A DNA stretch of 64,000 nucleotides, taken from Paragonimus westermani. Taxonomy: Eukaryota > Platyhelminthes > Trematoda > Plagiorchiida > Troglotrematidae. Positions 34,266-44,060 of the stretch are shown here, in pieces. The position numbers were made by a program, and so were the translations under genes. Within the stretch, counting starts at the first letter, position 1. Every line of letters begins with the position of its first letter. The notes below the pieces were generated by a model. The model worked only from the letters and a program-made list of their open reading frames with translations, did no database searches and was not told the origin of the DNA. The stretch covers positions 292,313 through 356,312 of the forward strand of contig QNGE01000105.1 in the NCBI GenBank assembly GCA_008508345.1. The letters run 5' to 3'.

Positions 34266-37200
34266 AAGGGAAAGAAAATAGCTGGAGTCATTAACATCAT
34301 CATGACAACTGCTACCACGGTGATAACATGTTGCCAAACATCTCCAGAGGAAGTGCCCTGTGGACTAAGACTCTTAAGGGCAATCGACCACCTTCTCAGG
34401 TCTTGGAATGACTGTATACGAACCCAAGAAAACCGACCGCAAAAACACCACCTAGCAGTTTTTAAGGGGGCAGAATTGGAGTAAAACGCATGGCGCACAA
34501 CCATTCTCACTGTTGGAATTAGGCACAGGCCACTATCTCTCAGCCCTATTAAGACATGATACAGAAACACTTATTTGCAAATGTAGTTGAACACAGTGAG
34601 TTTATTCGCAATTACCACCTCCTCGCTTATTTTTAGACTAGTGTTACTTTTTCGTTCGCAACAAAGAAAAATAACAGACATGTTGACGTTCATGTTGATT
34701 ACCACAATAGAACATTATTCATATTATCAGAGTGAATAGCAGTACAAATCTGGGAAGTCATCGATTAGAGTGGGGAAACAGAAACTGTCCGTTATTGAGG
34801 CCAAGGAGAGATCATCAGTCAGAAATAGATATTTACCGATGTGAACCAAAGGTTGTGTTCGGACCCCTACAAAAAAAATGCTGACATTTGGAATATGTAC
34901 AGCACATCGATTTTCGGCATAAAGATAACAGCTGGGACTTATCATCATGAGTTCTAGATATGTTGACTTGTTTCCACACTATAGGATTATTGAGGCGACA
35001 ATTATCGTTGCGGGAACTGCAAACGAAACGATCCCCGGTTGCCACAAGAATTATATCGAAAAAATAGGCAACGAAAAGCGAATAAGCGCCAAATATCCAA
35101 AAACTTTGGAGTGCAATGCACACTCGCTTATTGATGATCAACCAAAGTGCAAATAAATCTTGCAGTTTGATTACACGCAGTGACAATTCTTTAAACCGTG
35201 GTATGTAAACCTTAAACATTCGTCAATGTGAGGTAAACAAGTGTGTGCGCGCAACTCGCTTCTTTATATGTCCGCATGGAATCAATCCCAGCAAACTTCC
35301 AGGAGGCGCAGAGCGTGTAATCACGGACGGAAATCTAGGCCTAAACCGCTACCTTTAGCAGGCTCATCGCGCTGCTCAACTACAGCACGCATTGACTGTA
35401 TGATTCAGTACTTGCATTTCCAAGTTAACACCGATTTACTGCTGCTGGGATAACAATCACTTTCTGTGTCACTCGCAAAACCGGAGTAAATTTGCGCAAA
35501 CAAGTAACTCAACTCTCAGTACGTGAGCTTCTCAAATGGAAAGCGGTCATCAACCGCAGCCAAGACGACTCAGTTCTAACCAGTCATTGAAAAGCGCAGT
35601 TTTCCAGATAAGATAATTCACGATGGATAGAAAGGCCAAGTAAGCGTGAACCAAACAGATTGTAACATATGGGAGCTACCTTTGGAAGTAGTTGCATGAA
35701 GGGAGACAAACAGCAGAGAGAATGACTAAGATAACGAATTCACCTGCGACCAACGCTAAGCTCCCTATAGCAGTTTTAGCTTCCGGGAACGTATTGCAAC
35801 CGAATGTGAACAGAGGAAGAAGTACCAAGCGTCAAAGAAGCTGTCTAGTTTTGAATGGAACCAGCAGGACAAAACTGGGCTAGGATAAAAGGCGTTGCTG
35901 GTTAGTTGGAATGACGAGTGAAGGTTCGCTGCAACAGCATGCTGTGAGGGTCCGAAGGTGGGAATGACAAGGCCAACCGTTAATCAAGATAACGTACTTC
36001 GTAATGCGAATAGGAAGCCATCTGTGCGGAAAAAAAGCAACTGCTTTGGTGATAAGGAACAGAAGTTTCAACATAATACCTACCAGCGGGCCCGGAAGGA
36101 TGGAAATATCAAGCGTCATCAGAGGAAAGTGGTTGAACAATTCGCAGTTGAAGATAAAATCTGCCAGTATTTTCCGACTTTACACTCCATAGAAAACTGT
36201 TGGGATCATGTTGGTGAAACATTGAGAATAAAGATTCCCAACTGAACTCGGTAATCGAGAAACGACTGGGAACAATAACCGCAATCGGCAAGGTAGTCAA
36301 ACGTGGGATACGGTATGTTGGTAAAGCAACCGGAACAAGAAGTGGTCAAACACACCGTAGGAATCGATGTTCCTATACAGTTAATACGTAAGTCAACCTG
36401 GAACATGCATTTTGGGAGGGGATGTTTTGGCGACGTATACAGATTAATGTAGTAAAGGCTAGTGGCACCAAATCTTATGTGACCTTCCGGACTCGTTGCA
36501 GTCAGCTTCCAGATACGGATGACTTCAAGGTGAAAGTCACCTCCAAACGACTTCCATTCCATAAAAAATAAGTTGACCCAAATTTAGGACAATGTGTGTC
36601 CTGCACATTCGCACTCTAGGTCAGTGATACATGAAACATCCGATGTGTCCAATGTCACCGTGTTCGTCTAACAAAAAGTGGTTTTGAAAATGTCTGATAT
36701 GAAACACTGACTCACAATATGGTAGTCTACATCTTTGGTGATGGTTACCACGACAGCTCGAACGAAGGCCAACCCAACGATGCACCTAAAGACTAAGGGA
36801 ATAGTTAGAAGAGAAACTGTGAAAAACGGAACCCTGTCACATCTGTATCCAGAGGACTGTTTCAACTATCGCAACCTGATTACGTCACTTAATCTCATTC
36901 CGTCTTTAGGGTAATCACCAAAGTTGCTCATGCTTGATCATTTGATAATTGGACCGCTCGTTGTTCCACGCAATCCTGGTTGTCCTGGGAACAACGGTCC
37001 ACTTATATTCGTTATGTCCAATAAATAGAACGCGCAGAGCAAACTGCGCTGAAAGCCAATAGCGCACCCGTCGGATGTTTTGGTAGTGAGTGATGTCCAT
37101 TTGATAACTGATCCATCAGTGTTCGCATACGGCTCATTATTAGGACGGAGAAAGTTCCCTATCCCACGATGTAACTATCACCTTTGATAGCGTCGAATAT

Positions 37201-38465
37201 AAGCCCATTAATTAAACTGGAACCTAGAGAACTTGGTTCGGCCGCTAACCGAAGAGATCCGTGCATTTTGGCCAAATATTGGCATCAGTCCAGTATGACG
37301 GTACAGTTTCATACACACGCACAATGCGCTATATAAACAAAAACTACCAAAGTTCACACATACATGAACTATCACATGATAGTGATGCGTCTTAGACTGA
37401 CCACACTGTAAACAGAAAGAAACGAAGACGGTAATGTTACTGCAACAGTGTCAGCGTTTGACGCAATCAATTGAGAGCGTGCTCATTCTAATAATGAACG
37501 TTAACAGAGGGAGGATTTATGTCCGAACTGTTATCGAGCGAACAGGGACTGAGTAACATCGGTGTCAGCATAACAACACCTACGTGCGACAGTTACCACA
37601 TGACACAAAAACCTGGTGAGTAGTGATGGCAATGAGCAAACCACCAATGCTCAAGATAACGAATTAATACACAAAATCCAAGCCTCGGTGACGAAAGCGG
37701 CACTCCGACGTGCACGAGCCCGAATAAATGTTACTTGTCAAGATCTCTCGGGATAGGGTTAAGTAAACATCATGGAACCATGCGGGGTGACGGCCAAAAC
37801 TTTGACGATGGACAGCGAGGCCGATAATATCTCGGTAATACACTTTCGAAATAACCGATCAAAACGAACTCTGCAGCTGGAATAGTTGCTAATCACAGGC
37901 TTATATAAAGTTGTACAAGTTAACAAACAACGAGTAGATAACTGCCCGACAAATGGTTATCTAGAATACAGTGTGACAGAAGGCCGAAAAATCACGAACC
38001 TGATCAAATAATGACAGTTCCCATGATTAACTGCTAATATGTCTATCAACGCATCGAGAAAGTTCAAATTCCACTCAAGGAAACACTCACAATAAAGCTA
38101 AGTATCTGAAGCATAGCGGAATCCGAGTGCCCAATGCACCTGTCCATTTCGTCACCTGCCCCGGCATGTCTTATGACAAAGAAACGTTGTCATGAAAAAC
38201 CGAAAACCGGTACAGCTACCGCCTGATAGATTCAAATATGTCGGTGAAAATCAGAAGACGAATTTTTTTCCGAATGAGCTTAACGCTGGGACGCTTACTA
38301 TCATGCTAGGTCACGCATGAGAGACTAGACATTGTGGGCCAACTGCACCTAAAAGGACGATCGTAACAATTCGAGGTGAGAACCCGCAACCACACGAGTG
38401 GGTAGTGTGGTTATCAGTAAGCTATCACGAGACAGCGCTAGACTAGGGACTTCGATGTCAGACAA
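34266..38465. other. No supported gene (4.2 kb)
   Basis: Nothing recognised. A 95-codon plus frame at 35,958-36,245 is basic (Lys/Arg/Asn-rich) and overlaps antisense frames of the same length. Further exons of the minus-strand gene starting at 39,847 could lie here, but none was identified with confidence. Confidence 0.3.
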
Positions 38466-38469
38466 ATAA

Positions 38470-38750
38470 CGCTATTTTTAATTAATAGGTTTAGTTTTTA
38501 AAGTTGGAAATCAAAATTGACCGTGGCTGTCGCATTGTCATAGACTTTCTAGTCAGTCCCTTTCGGAAAACACTAAACTAAAATTTCGCCCTTGTTAAAG
38601 CCCCTCGGTAGTGTATATCCTAGCCACGGCCGTGAGTAGAGCTCCTGAAACAACCTTGTTGACCACTGTGTAATTGACCTCATTAGGAGCGACTGAGTCA
38701 TCACACGTAAATGCTGACTGGAAAGTCTACGGATCAATTGCGAGTGATGC
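38470..38750 (+). repeat. Dispersed repeat, copy A (inverted partner at 43.8-44.05 kb)
   Basis: The core 38,525-38,650 is closely similar to the reverse complement of 43,889-44,015. Long shared stretches include CGTGGCTAGGATATACA, CCGAGGGGCTTTAACAAGGG and GTTTTCCGAAAGGGACTGAC on the reverse strand. Weaker similarity extends to both sides. The segment GCATTGTCATAGACTTTCTA also resembles the copy in the arms (GCATTCGGATAGACTTTCCA at 60,025), so it is a multi-copy family. Confidence 0.65.
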
Positions 38751-39235
38751 ACAACGTATAACCTCCATAGTTATCACACAAAACACTTCTCAATATCGAT
38801 AGCTCAAACAGTACCCATCCAGTCGATGTGATTGATCAGACACGTTCACTATTCACCAGAAATGCAAACCAATGCCACCCAGTAATTCAGGTAACGAATC
38901 GTCCATTCGAAGGGAGCTCATCTCCAAATCAAACCAATCTGTGCAACTAAGCCGGAGAAAAAAATGAGTAACGTCAACTACGGTGCCTACAGCGAGTGAC
39001 GACCATGGCGGTTTAAACAAGACCATTCGCGGTGCATAAGCGCTGTAAACGTGACCACTGGTGGGATTAGTTGCATTTTGCAAATAAAAAATAAAAAATG
39101 CCCAAGAACTCCAAGCTGTTGTTAAACATCCTCAGACCTGGTGAATGTTACTAAAACGAACTTTTTTAATTCAAAAATGGGTTGTACGGAGGAAGCCGAA
39201 ATAAACGTCGAACTCGGGACAAACAAAAAACATAC

Positions 39236-39847
39236 CTGACTTGTCGCGTTTGCAGCTACCGCAACAGCCGCATTAGCCAAAGTGTTGAGGCTATTGAGAG
39301 AATCACTGGTTAATGTAGAGTTTACAGTTGATGTAGTCGGTGCATTAACTAAGCCACCGCCTGTCACGACCAGCCGATTAATCCCGGAGACGGGTACACA
39401 AGAATCGATCGAGACGGACTGACCTGGACCCGAAGGTGCAATCAAGAGTGCGGATGGTGGGAGAATAATCGTATTCTGCATCGCAGTAGGAACCGTCTTG
39501 GTCACATTTAGCACAGAGGGTACTGTAATCATTGACGGAACCGTAGCCTTGGCTACCCCTAATGACATAACTATAGGTGCACTCTGGCTTGCAAAAACGT
39601 TGGATTCGGAAACAGGTGGTGAAAGTAAAGAGGATCCACATAGCTGGGAAGCGGTGTTGAGGAAAGTTAATTTTTCGGAATTCGCGGCGACAGCGTCACG
39701 TTGTTGAATTCGCTTTAGTGTTTGTTGTAAATTGTCTATACTGGATGGTGTCAACTTCTGCAACAACTGCAGCCAATCTTCTTCGTTTAAATGGATTGAA
39801 GTGCCTAGAGCAGCAAGAGAATCCGCATTCTCATTTGTTTGGCTCAT
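39236..39847 (-). CDS. First coding exon of a probable host gene; Ser/Thr/Gln/Val-rich regulator-like protein
   Basis: Seen: an ATG at 39,847 opens 204 codons without a stop, ending exactly in phase 0 at CAG followed by GTATGTTTT, a strong splice donor (intron starts at 39,235). The protein starts MSQTNENADSLAALGTSIHL, has an acidic/helical segment LNEEDWLQLLQKLTPSS and LQQTLKRIQQRD (residues 20-50), then a long low-charge region rich in Ser, Thr, Val, Pro and Ala (for example VPSMITVPSVLNVTKTVP, residues 100-120) and ends in a short Ala-rich stretch (AAVAVAANATSQ). Such composition is common in transactivation regions of transcription factors; this is inference and no DNA-binding domain is in this exon. 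Downstream exons should lie below 39,235, possibly outside the window, as flatworm introns are often long. Codon use is clean and no transposon motif is present. Confidence 0.65.
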
Positions 39848-40300
39848 TGGTTTGTTTTAACGTGCTCGCTTATGTTCAGGAAAGCATTTTATAAAAATCA
39901 CCTAGTTGGATGAACGACCTAAGTCGATCTCGGAGAGCTAACACATCACATTCTCCACGAGATTGAGCAGAAAGAACACAGGAAAGCACAGCTGGGCGGT
40001 CGGCCTGTTGGACAGCGATAGATCCAGCCGGTGGGTGTACGTCAAGGTTGTAAGTATTTGCTCTCTCATTCACTCGATGTCGGTTAAACCGTTCCGCCAA
40101 TGGAAGCGGAATATGCAATCGACCAGTATGAGGACAGCATGATTGGATTGACCAAGTGCACGCGCGCCACACCGTCATGTCAGTTCTGACTTGCGCGCGG
40201 GCTCTTACGTAATGCTGCGCGCGTCATTGTGTGTGTCTGGCCTACTTCGCCTACCGAACAGAGAGGCGATTTTCTGATTGCTGATTGGTTGAAGGCTCTG
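39848..40300 (-). promoter_or_regulatory. 5' UTR and promoter region of the 39.8 kb gene, CpG-rich
   Basis: Upstream of the ATG on the minus strand, the sequence becomes rich in CG dinucleotides around 40,180-40,235 (GCGCGC repeats), unlike the AT-rich surroundings. TTACGTAA at 40,205-40,212 is a palindromic CRE/PAR-bZIP-type site, and TGATTGG near 40,281-40,287 is a CCAAT box in minus orientation. No good TATA box is seen. The 100-codon frame at 39,876-40,178 on the same strand is probably untranslated leader. Confidence 0.45.
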
Positions 40301-41070
40301 CTAGTCAAATCATTCATCCACACACGATGTCCGCCAGTGCACGTGTGCGCTAGGCCGAATGCGCCTACCACGTTGCAAGGTCGTTTGGTGCGCCGATCTG
40401 ACCACAACGGCAGCGCTTGGCAAGGTATGTTGGACGGCCTTAGGGATCTGATCACCAGGGTTGCCAGTCTGCACGTTCGGTGTAATCAACCAAACGTTCT
40501 GAATATTCCGTGCAACAATTGTTGCCACTCAAAGCCGACTGTGGACCTGTTCGAAAGAGCAGACTGAGCAAATAACTCGTCATGTACGAAGTGATTTTTA
40601 AATGAATAGTTTCAAGCAATCCAATAACCCTTAACCTCGCGTATTACTGATCGTTTTGGAAGTGTTCGTTACTGGTCTTTGGATCACAGGACCATCTACC
40701 ACGCAACGTGCAGAGTCGCGCTGTGAGAGTTACTGTCGGGCTGCCAAACACAAACATGAGCGTTTGAGGTAACCGAGGTGCGAAACCGCTATCGCATGGT
40801 CAATGGTTAATATCGTTATTCGTAGACTCTAATACTGTTGCTCCCGGTTTCCAGCACGTCTCTCTAAATTAACCAAGAGTCGTTTGTCAGTTACGGGGAT
40901 CCAAACCGCAAATCCAGTCACTTAAAGGCCGATTATTGTAGATGATTGTGTGGTTGCAATGAATCAACGTGTGTTAACTCAATACAGAACGAACAATGCT
41001 CCTTAAGGGTATGACAACAGGCTAAATTTCTAAGAAATAGTCTTAACTTCTGGTATTGATATGTTCGCCG
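40301..41070. other. No supported gene
   Basis: Upstream intergenic sequence of the 39.8 kb gene. Relatively GC-rich to about 40,560 with overlapping open frames on both strands, which is expected from composition alone. Confidence 0.35.
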
Positions 41071-41077
41071 AGCTTGG

Positions 41078-41134
41078 CATTTAGGTTTCAAACGTTTCAT
41101 CACCAAGCGAGGTGACATCATCAGTGCGTAAATG
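41078..41134 (-). ncRNA. Candidate hammerhead ribozyme motif near the Penelope-like element
   Basis: Seen on the minus strand: the conserved core CTGATGA (41,124-41,118), then GTCACC (41,116-41,111), a CTTGGT-side loop, GGTGAT (41,104-41,099) closing a 6-bp helix II, then GAAA (41,098-41,095). An outer helix I can form between CATTTA (41,134-41,129) and TAAATG (41,083-41,078). Helix III is not evident beyond AAACGTTT, a self-complementary segment that could pair only between two copies. Known: PLEs carry minimal hammerhead ribozymes in their terminal repeats, often with very short helix III. The weak helix III, and the orientation opposite to the PLE pol at 41.4-43.1 kb, keep confidence moderate. 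Confidence 0.5.
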
Positions 41135-41419
41135 TTTGAGCGTACAGTTTTTGAATGTGGCAGAACGTCGTTGACATACAGTCGCAGCTTTCGCGTTCAG
41201 ACAGGTATCTAACAGGACCGAAACTCGAGTCTAGTCCTGGCTTGAATGCCTAGCTGAACGAGAAAGCTGCGACTGCATGCGAGTGATGAGCAAGTTAAAT
41301 AGGCTGTCATATTACGTGAAAGAAATAAGGGGGTATTCCTGTTTCTTCAATAGCTCAGCCAGTTCATAACACTGCAACCGACAAAATTACTAGCTTCCGA
41401 AATCCGCATTCGTCATTTT

Positions 41420-43085
41420 AACCGGCCTTGCCCTCCATGAATGCGGCGCGAATACATGTGAGAATTCCACAACATGTATATATCATCATTCTGCCCACAG
41501 AAAAAGGCAACGTAATAGCCGTATTGAACAGAGAGGACTATAAAGACAAATTGAACGATCTTTTAAATGTCACAGGAGAACTTACGAAAAGCCTGGGGGC
41601 TCGACTCACCAAAACTGTGACAGCTCTCAAGGAAAGGAAATCATACAGAGGAACAAGCTAAACACCTTAGGCCTATAGAAGAACGAATGCCACGAGTATA
41701 CGGGCTACCAAAAGTCCACAAGGATCAAATACCATTGAGAACAATCGTTGAACCCAGGACGGTCCCAAACTACCGTTTGGCGAAGTTCCTCTTTCGTATC
41801 CTCCGGTCATGTTTACCTCACGACACTCGTGACGCAAACAGCTCAGTGGGTTTCTTGAGACAGACTAAGGGCTTGAAATTGGAAGAAGACGATTCACTGG
41901 CGTCCTTCAATGTTACGCCGCTTGTCACTATCATGCCAACAAAGTGTAGAGCTCCTCATAAGTGAGGACGACAGCCTCCGCAACAGGGCGAATTTTTCTC
42001 CAAAAGAATTTATCCAATTAGTGTGGCTCTGCATGGAGAATTACCTACAATTTGACGACCGGGTTCACCCGCAGAACAGAGGCACACCAATGGGCTTATC
42101 AATATCGAGATTACTTGCAGATGCCGTAGAGATACTTCGAATCTGGAGCTTTTCAGACATTCAAACCCAAGGTGTGGCTTCGATATGTGGATGACATTTG
42201 TTCTTTTACCTCGAAGTCAGCTTGACTAGCTCCACACTTGTTTGAGTAACATGATGGTTGAAATAACCATTATAGGCAGAGAATAAGAACACTCACGCCT
42301 AGCGTTTCTCGATGTATCGATCATAAGAAGACCTGATGGGAAGCTTGAAACTACAGCATATCGTAAACAGACAACTGATGTCATTCTGAGGTTTGATAGC
42401 AATCGTCCAGCCTGACAACTCAAAACATACAGACACGCACTGTAGCTCAACCGAACTTAGAAGACCAGGACGAAAACACTTGTTGAGACTGTTCAATTCC
42501 AATGGGTGCCCCAATGGTTTGGTAAAAGGATCTATCAGAGAGTCCACAAGAACTGAACATGCAGAATCCAATGACTGCCATATATTCCCGGCACATCTGA
42601 AGCAGTACAAAGGACGCTCCAACCAATGGGCATCCAAATATCACACACATCAAACTCAACACTCCGTTCGGCTCTGATGAGCGCTAAGCATCACGTAGAA
42701 CCACGTGAACAGTCTGGCGTGATCTATGCGATTCCATACCTCGAGTGTGACCGAAAGTATGTAGGAGAGACAGGCAAACAGCTGCCCACACGCGTGCACG
42801 AACTCAGAGCAGCGGTGTGACGAGCCGACGGTAGGCCACAACTGTGGCACCATGGTGCAGACGCAGGCCACGGGACAACTTAAATCATGCGAAAATGGTC
42901 GCGCGGGCAAAAATGAAAAGGGAACGGCTTGTACTGGGAGTTCTATTCGCGGAATTCGTTCAGTCGACACGTAGACAGCCACTACGTCAACATCGTTGAT
43001 ACTGAGACGAAAAATGAGCGAAGACAGACCGGGCTGGCAGACACGGTGAGCGGTAGAACAATCTCATTCCGACATACTTATTTGT
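41420..43085 (+). mobile_element. Penelope-like element: RT plus GIY-YIG endonuclease (decayed, plus strand)
   Basis: Seen in order: YIIILPTEKGNVIAVLNRED and YKDKLNDLL (41,475-41,565), PRVYGLPKVHKDQIPLRTIV (41,690-41,750), NYRLAKFLFRIL, EDDSLRNRANFSPKEFIQL (about 41,960-42,020), RGTPMGLSISRLLADA (about 42,080-42,130), LRYVDDICSFTSK with intact YVDD at 42,184-42,195 after a frameshift, LAFLDVSIIRRPDGKLETTA then YRKQTTDV (42,298-42,375), and the nuclease SGVIYAIPYLECDRKYVGET (42,714-42,773) with GKQLPTRVHELRAAV. VIY and YVGE are the GIY and YIG motifs. Known: PLE proteins combine a telomerase-related RT with this nuclease. Stops and frameshifts break it, but the catalytic box and nuclease core are better kept than in the minus-strand copy near 12 kb, and the sequences are different enough to be separate lineages. 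Confidence 0.88.
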
Positions 43086-43120
43086 TTGATGACGGATCGT
43101 AGTGGATTTGAAACGTCGCA
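43086..43120 (+). ncRNA. Degenerate hammerhead-like motif at the 3' end of the PLE
   Basis: Seen: TTGATGA (43,086-43,092; consensus CTGATGA, first base changed), GGATC (43,094-43,098) pairing with GATTT (43,105-43,109) using G-U pairs, then GAAAC (43,110-43,114) and GTCGCAATAAA. The core layout is that of the hammerhead candidate at 41.1 kb but in plus orientation, so the PLE would be bracketed by the motif in opposite orientations. The changed core base suggests it is inactive. Confidence 0.35.
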
Positions 43121-43159
43121 ATAAATCGTTTACTATTCAGCGTGTGCCTCCTCTTTCAA

Positions 43160-43160
<1 letters not shown>

Positions 43161-43190
<30 letters not shown>
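43161..43190. repeat. (TA)15 microsatellite
   Basis: Fifteen perfect TA units shortly after the 3' end of the PLE. It may be part of the insertion boundary or an unrelated slippage tract. Confidence 0.95.
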
Positions 43191-43191
<1 letters not shown>

Positions 43192-43809
43192 TTTCTGAAC
43201 TCTTGAGGAGACTCTTTTTTTAACATATCACCAATGACCTGTCATCGCCCGATTGACTCATTAGGAAACGTAGTGTTCACTGATCAATGTTGGAAAATAT
43301 CCGATTAACAAGACATTAAAATAAGATATGCCATATTAATGATCGAAGTGAAATAGACTGTGTAACCGGCACAATCAGCCGCACCTTTTAAGATAGCGAA
43401 CACCAAGTCTCACTGATCAGTTTTCTGCCTGTGTGACAGGCGATACTAGTCCCGTCTCGACAACCCTGTTGTCTTCAGTTGAATCTCACTTATGTGTCAG
43501 CCCAGCTTTCGCATATGCCAGTGGTCCGTTGGCCAGAACGCTACCTCATGAAAATGTGAGTGAAGGTTTACATCCGGATAGGTCCAAGGTAGGCACTATC
43601 GACAATATCTGATTGGAAAGTTTATCAGTGTCTAAGACGTGCGATCAAACTTGAGGGCTGTGAAAGCAACCGAATCCCTAACTCTACGTCAGTGACGACG
43701 TTGTCAACACTTTTGTTCCTTTCGTGAGTCACAAGCTTGCTCCATCGGTGCCGGTTAAACAAGAACAGTTATTGGGTGACTGTCGGTCATAAAGCCTAGG
43801 TGACTGTGT

Positions 43810-44060
43810 TTGCACATCAGAATTCAATCGTTCCTGATGTGAGGTCAGTTGCACAATGTTCAGCAAGGTCGCTTCACGGAAACGTGGCAGGAGCTCTACT
43901 GCCGGCCGTGGCTAGGATATACATTACCGAGGGGCTTTAACAAGGGCGAAATTTGAGTTTAGTGTTTTCCGAAAGGGACTGACTGAAAAGTCTATGACAG
44001 TGCGACAGCTGAGATCAATTGTCCAGTTCCACCAAGTTAAAGAGTCCCAATTTTGCAAGT
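43810..44060 (-). repeat. Dispersed repeat, copy B (inverted relative to copy A)
   Basis: The core 43,889-44,015 is closely similar to the reverse complement of 38,525-38,650. The flanks (GAGGTCAGTTGCACA, CAGCAAGGTCG at about 43,841-43,872) also match the flank of copy A with more divergence. The two copies form an inverted pair about 5.1 kb apart and enclose the host exon at 39.2-39.85 kb and the PLE. Confidence 0.65.
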
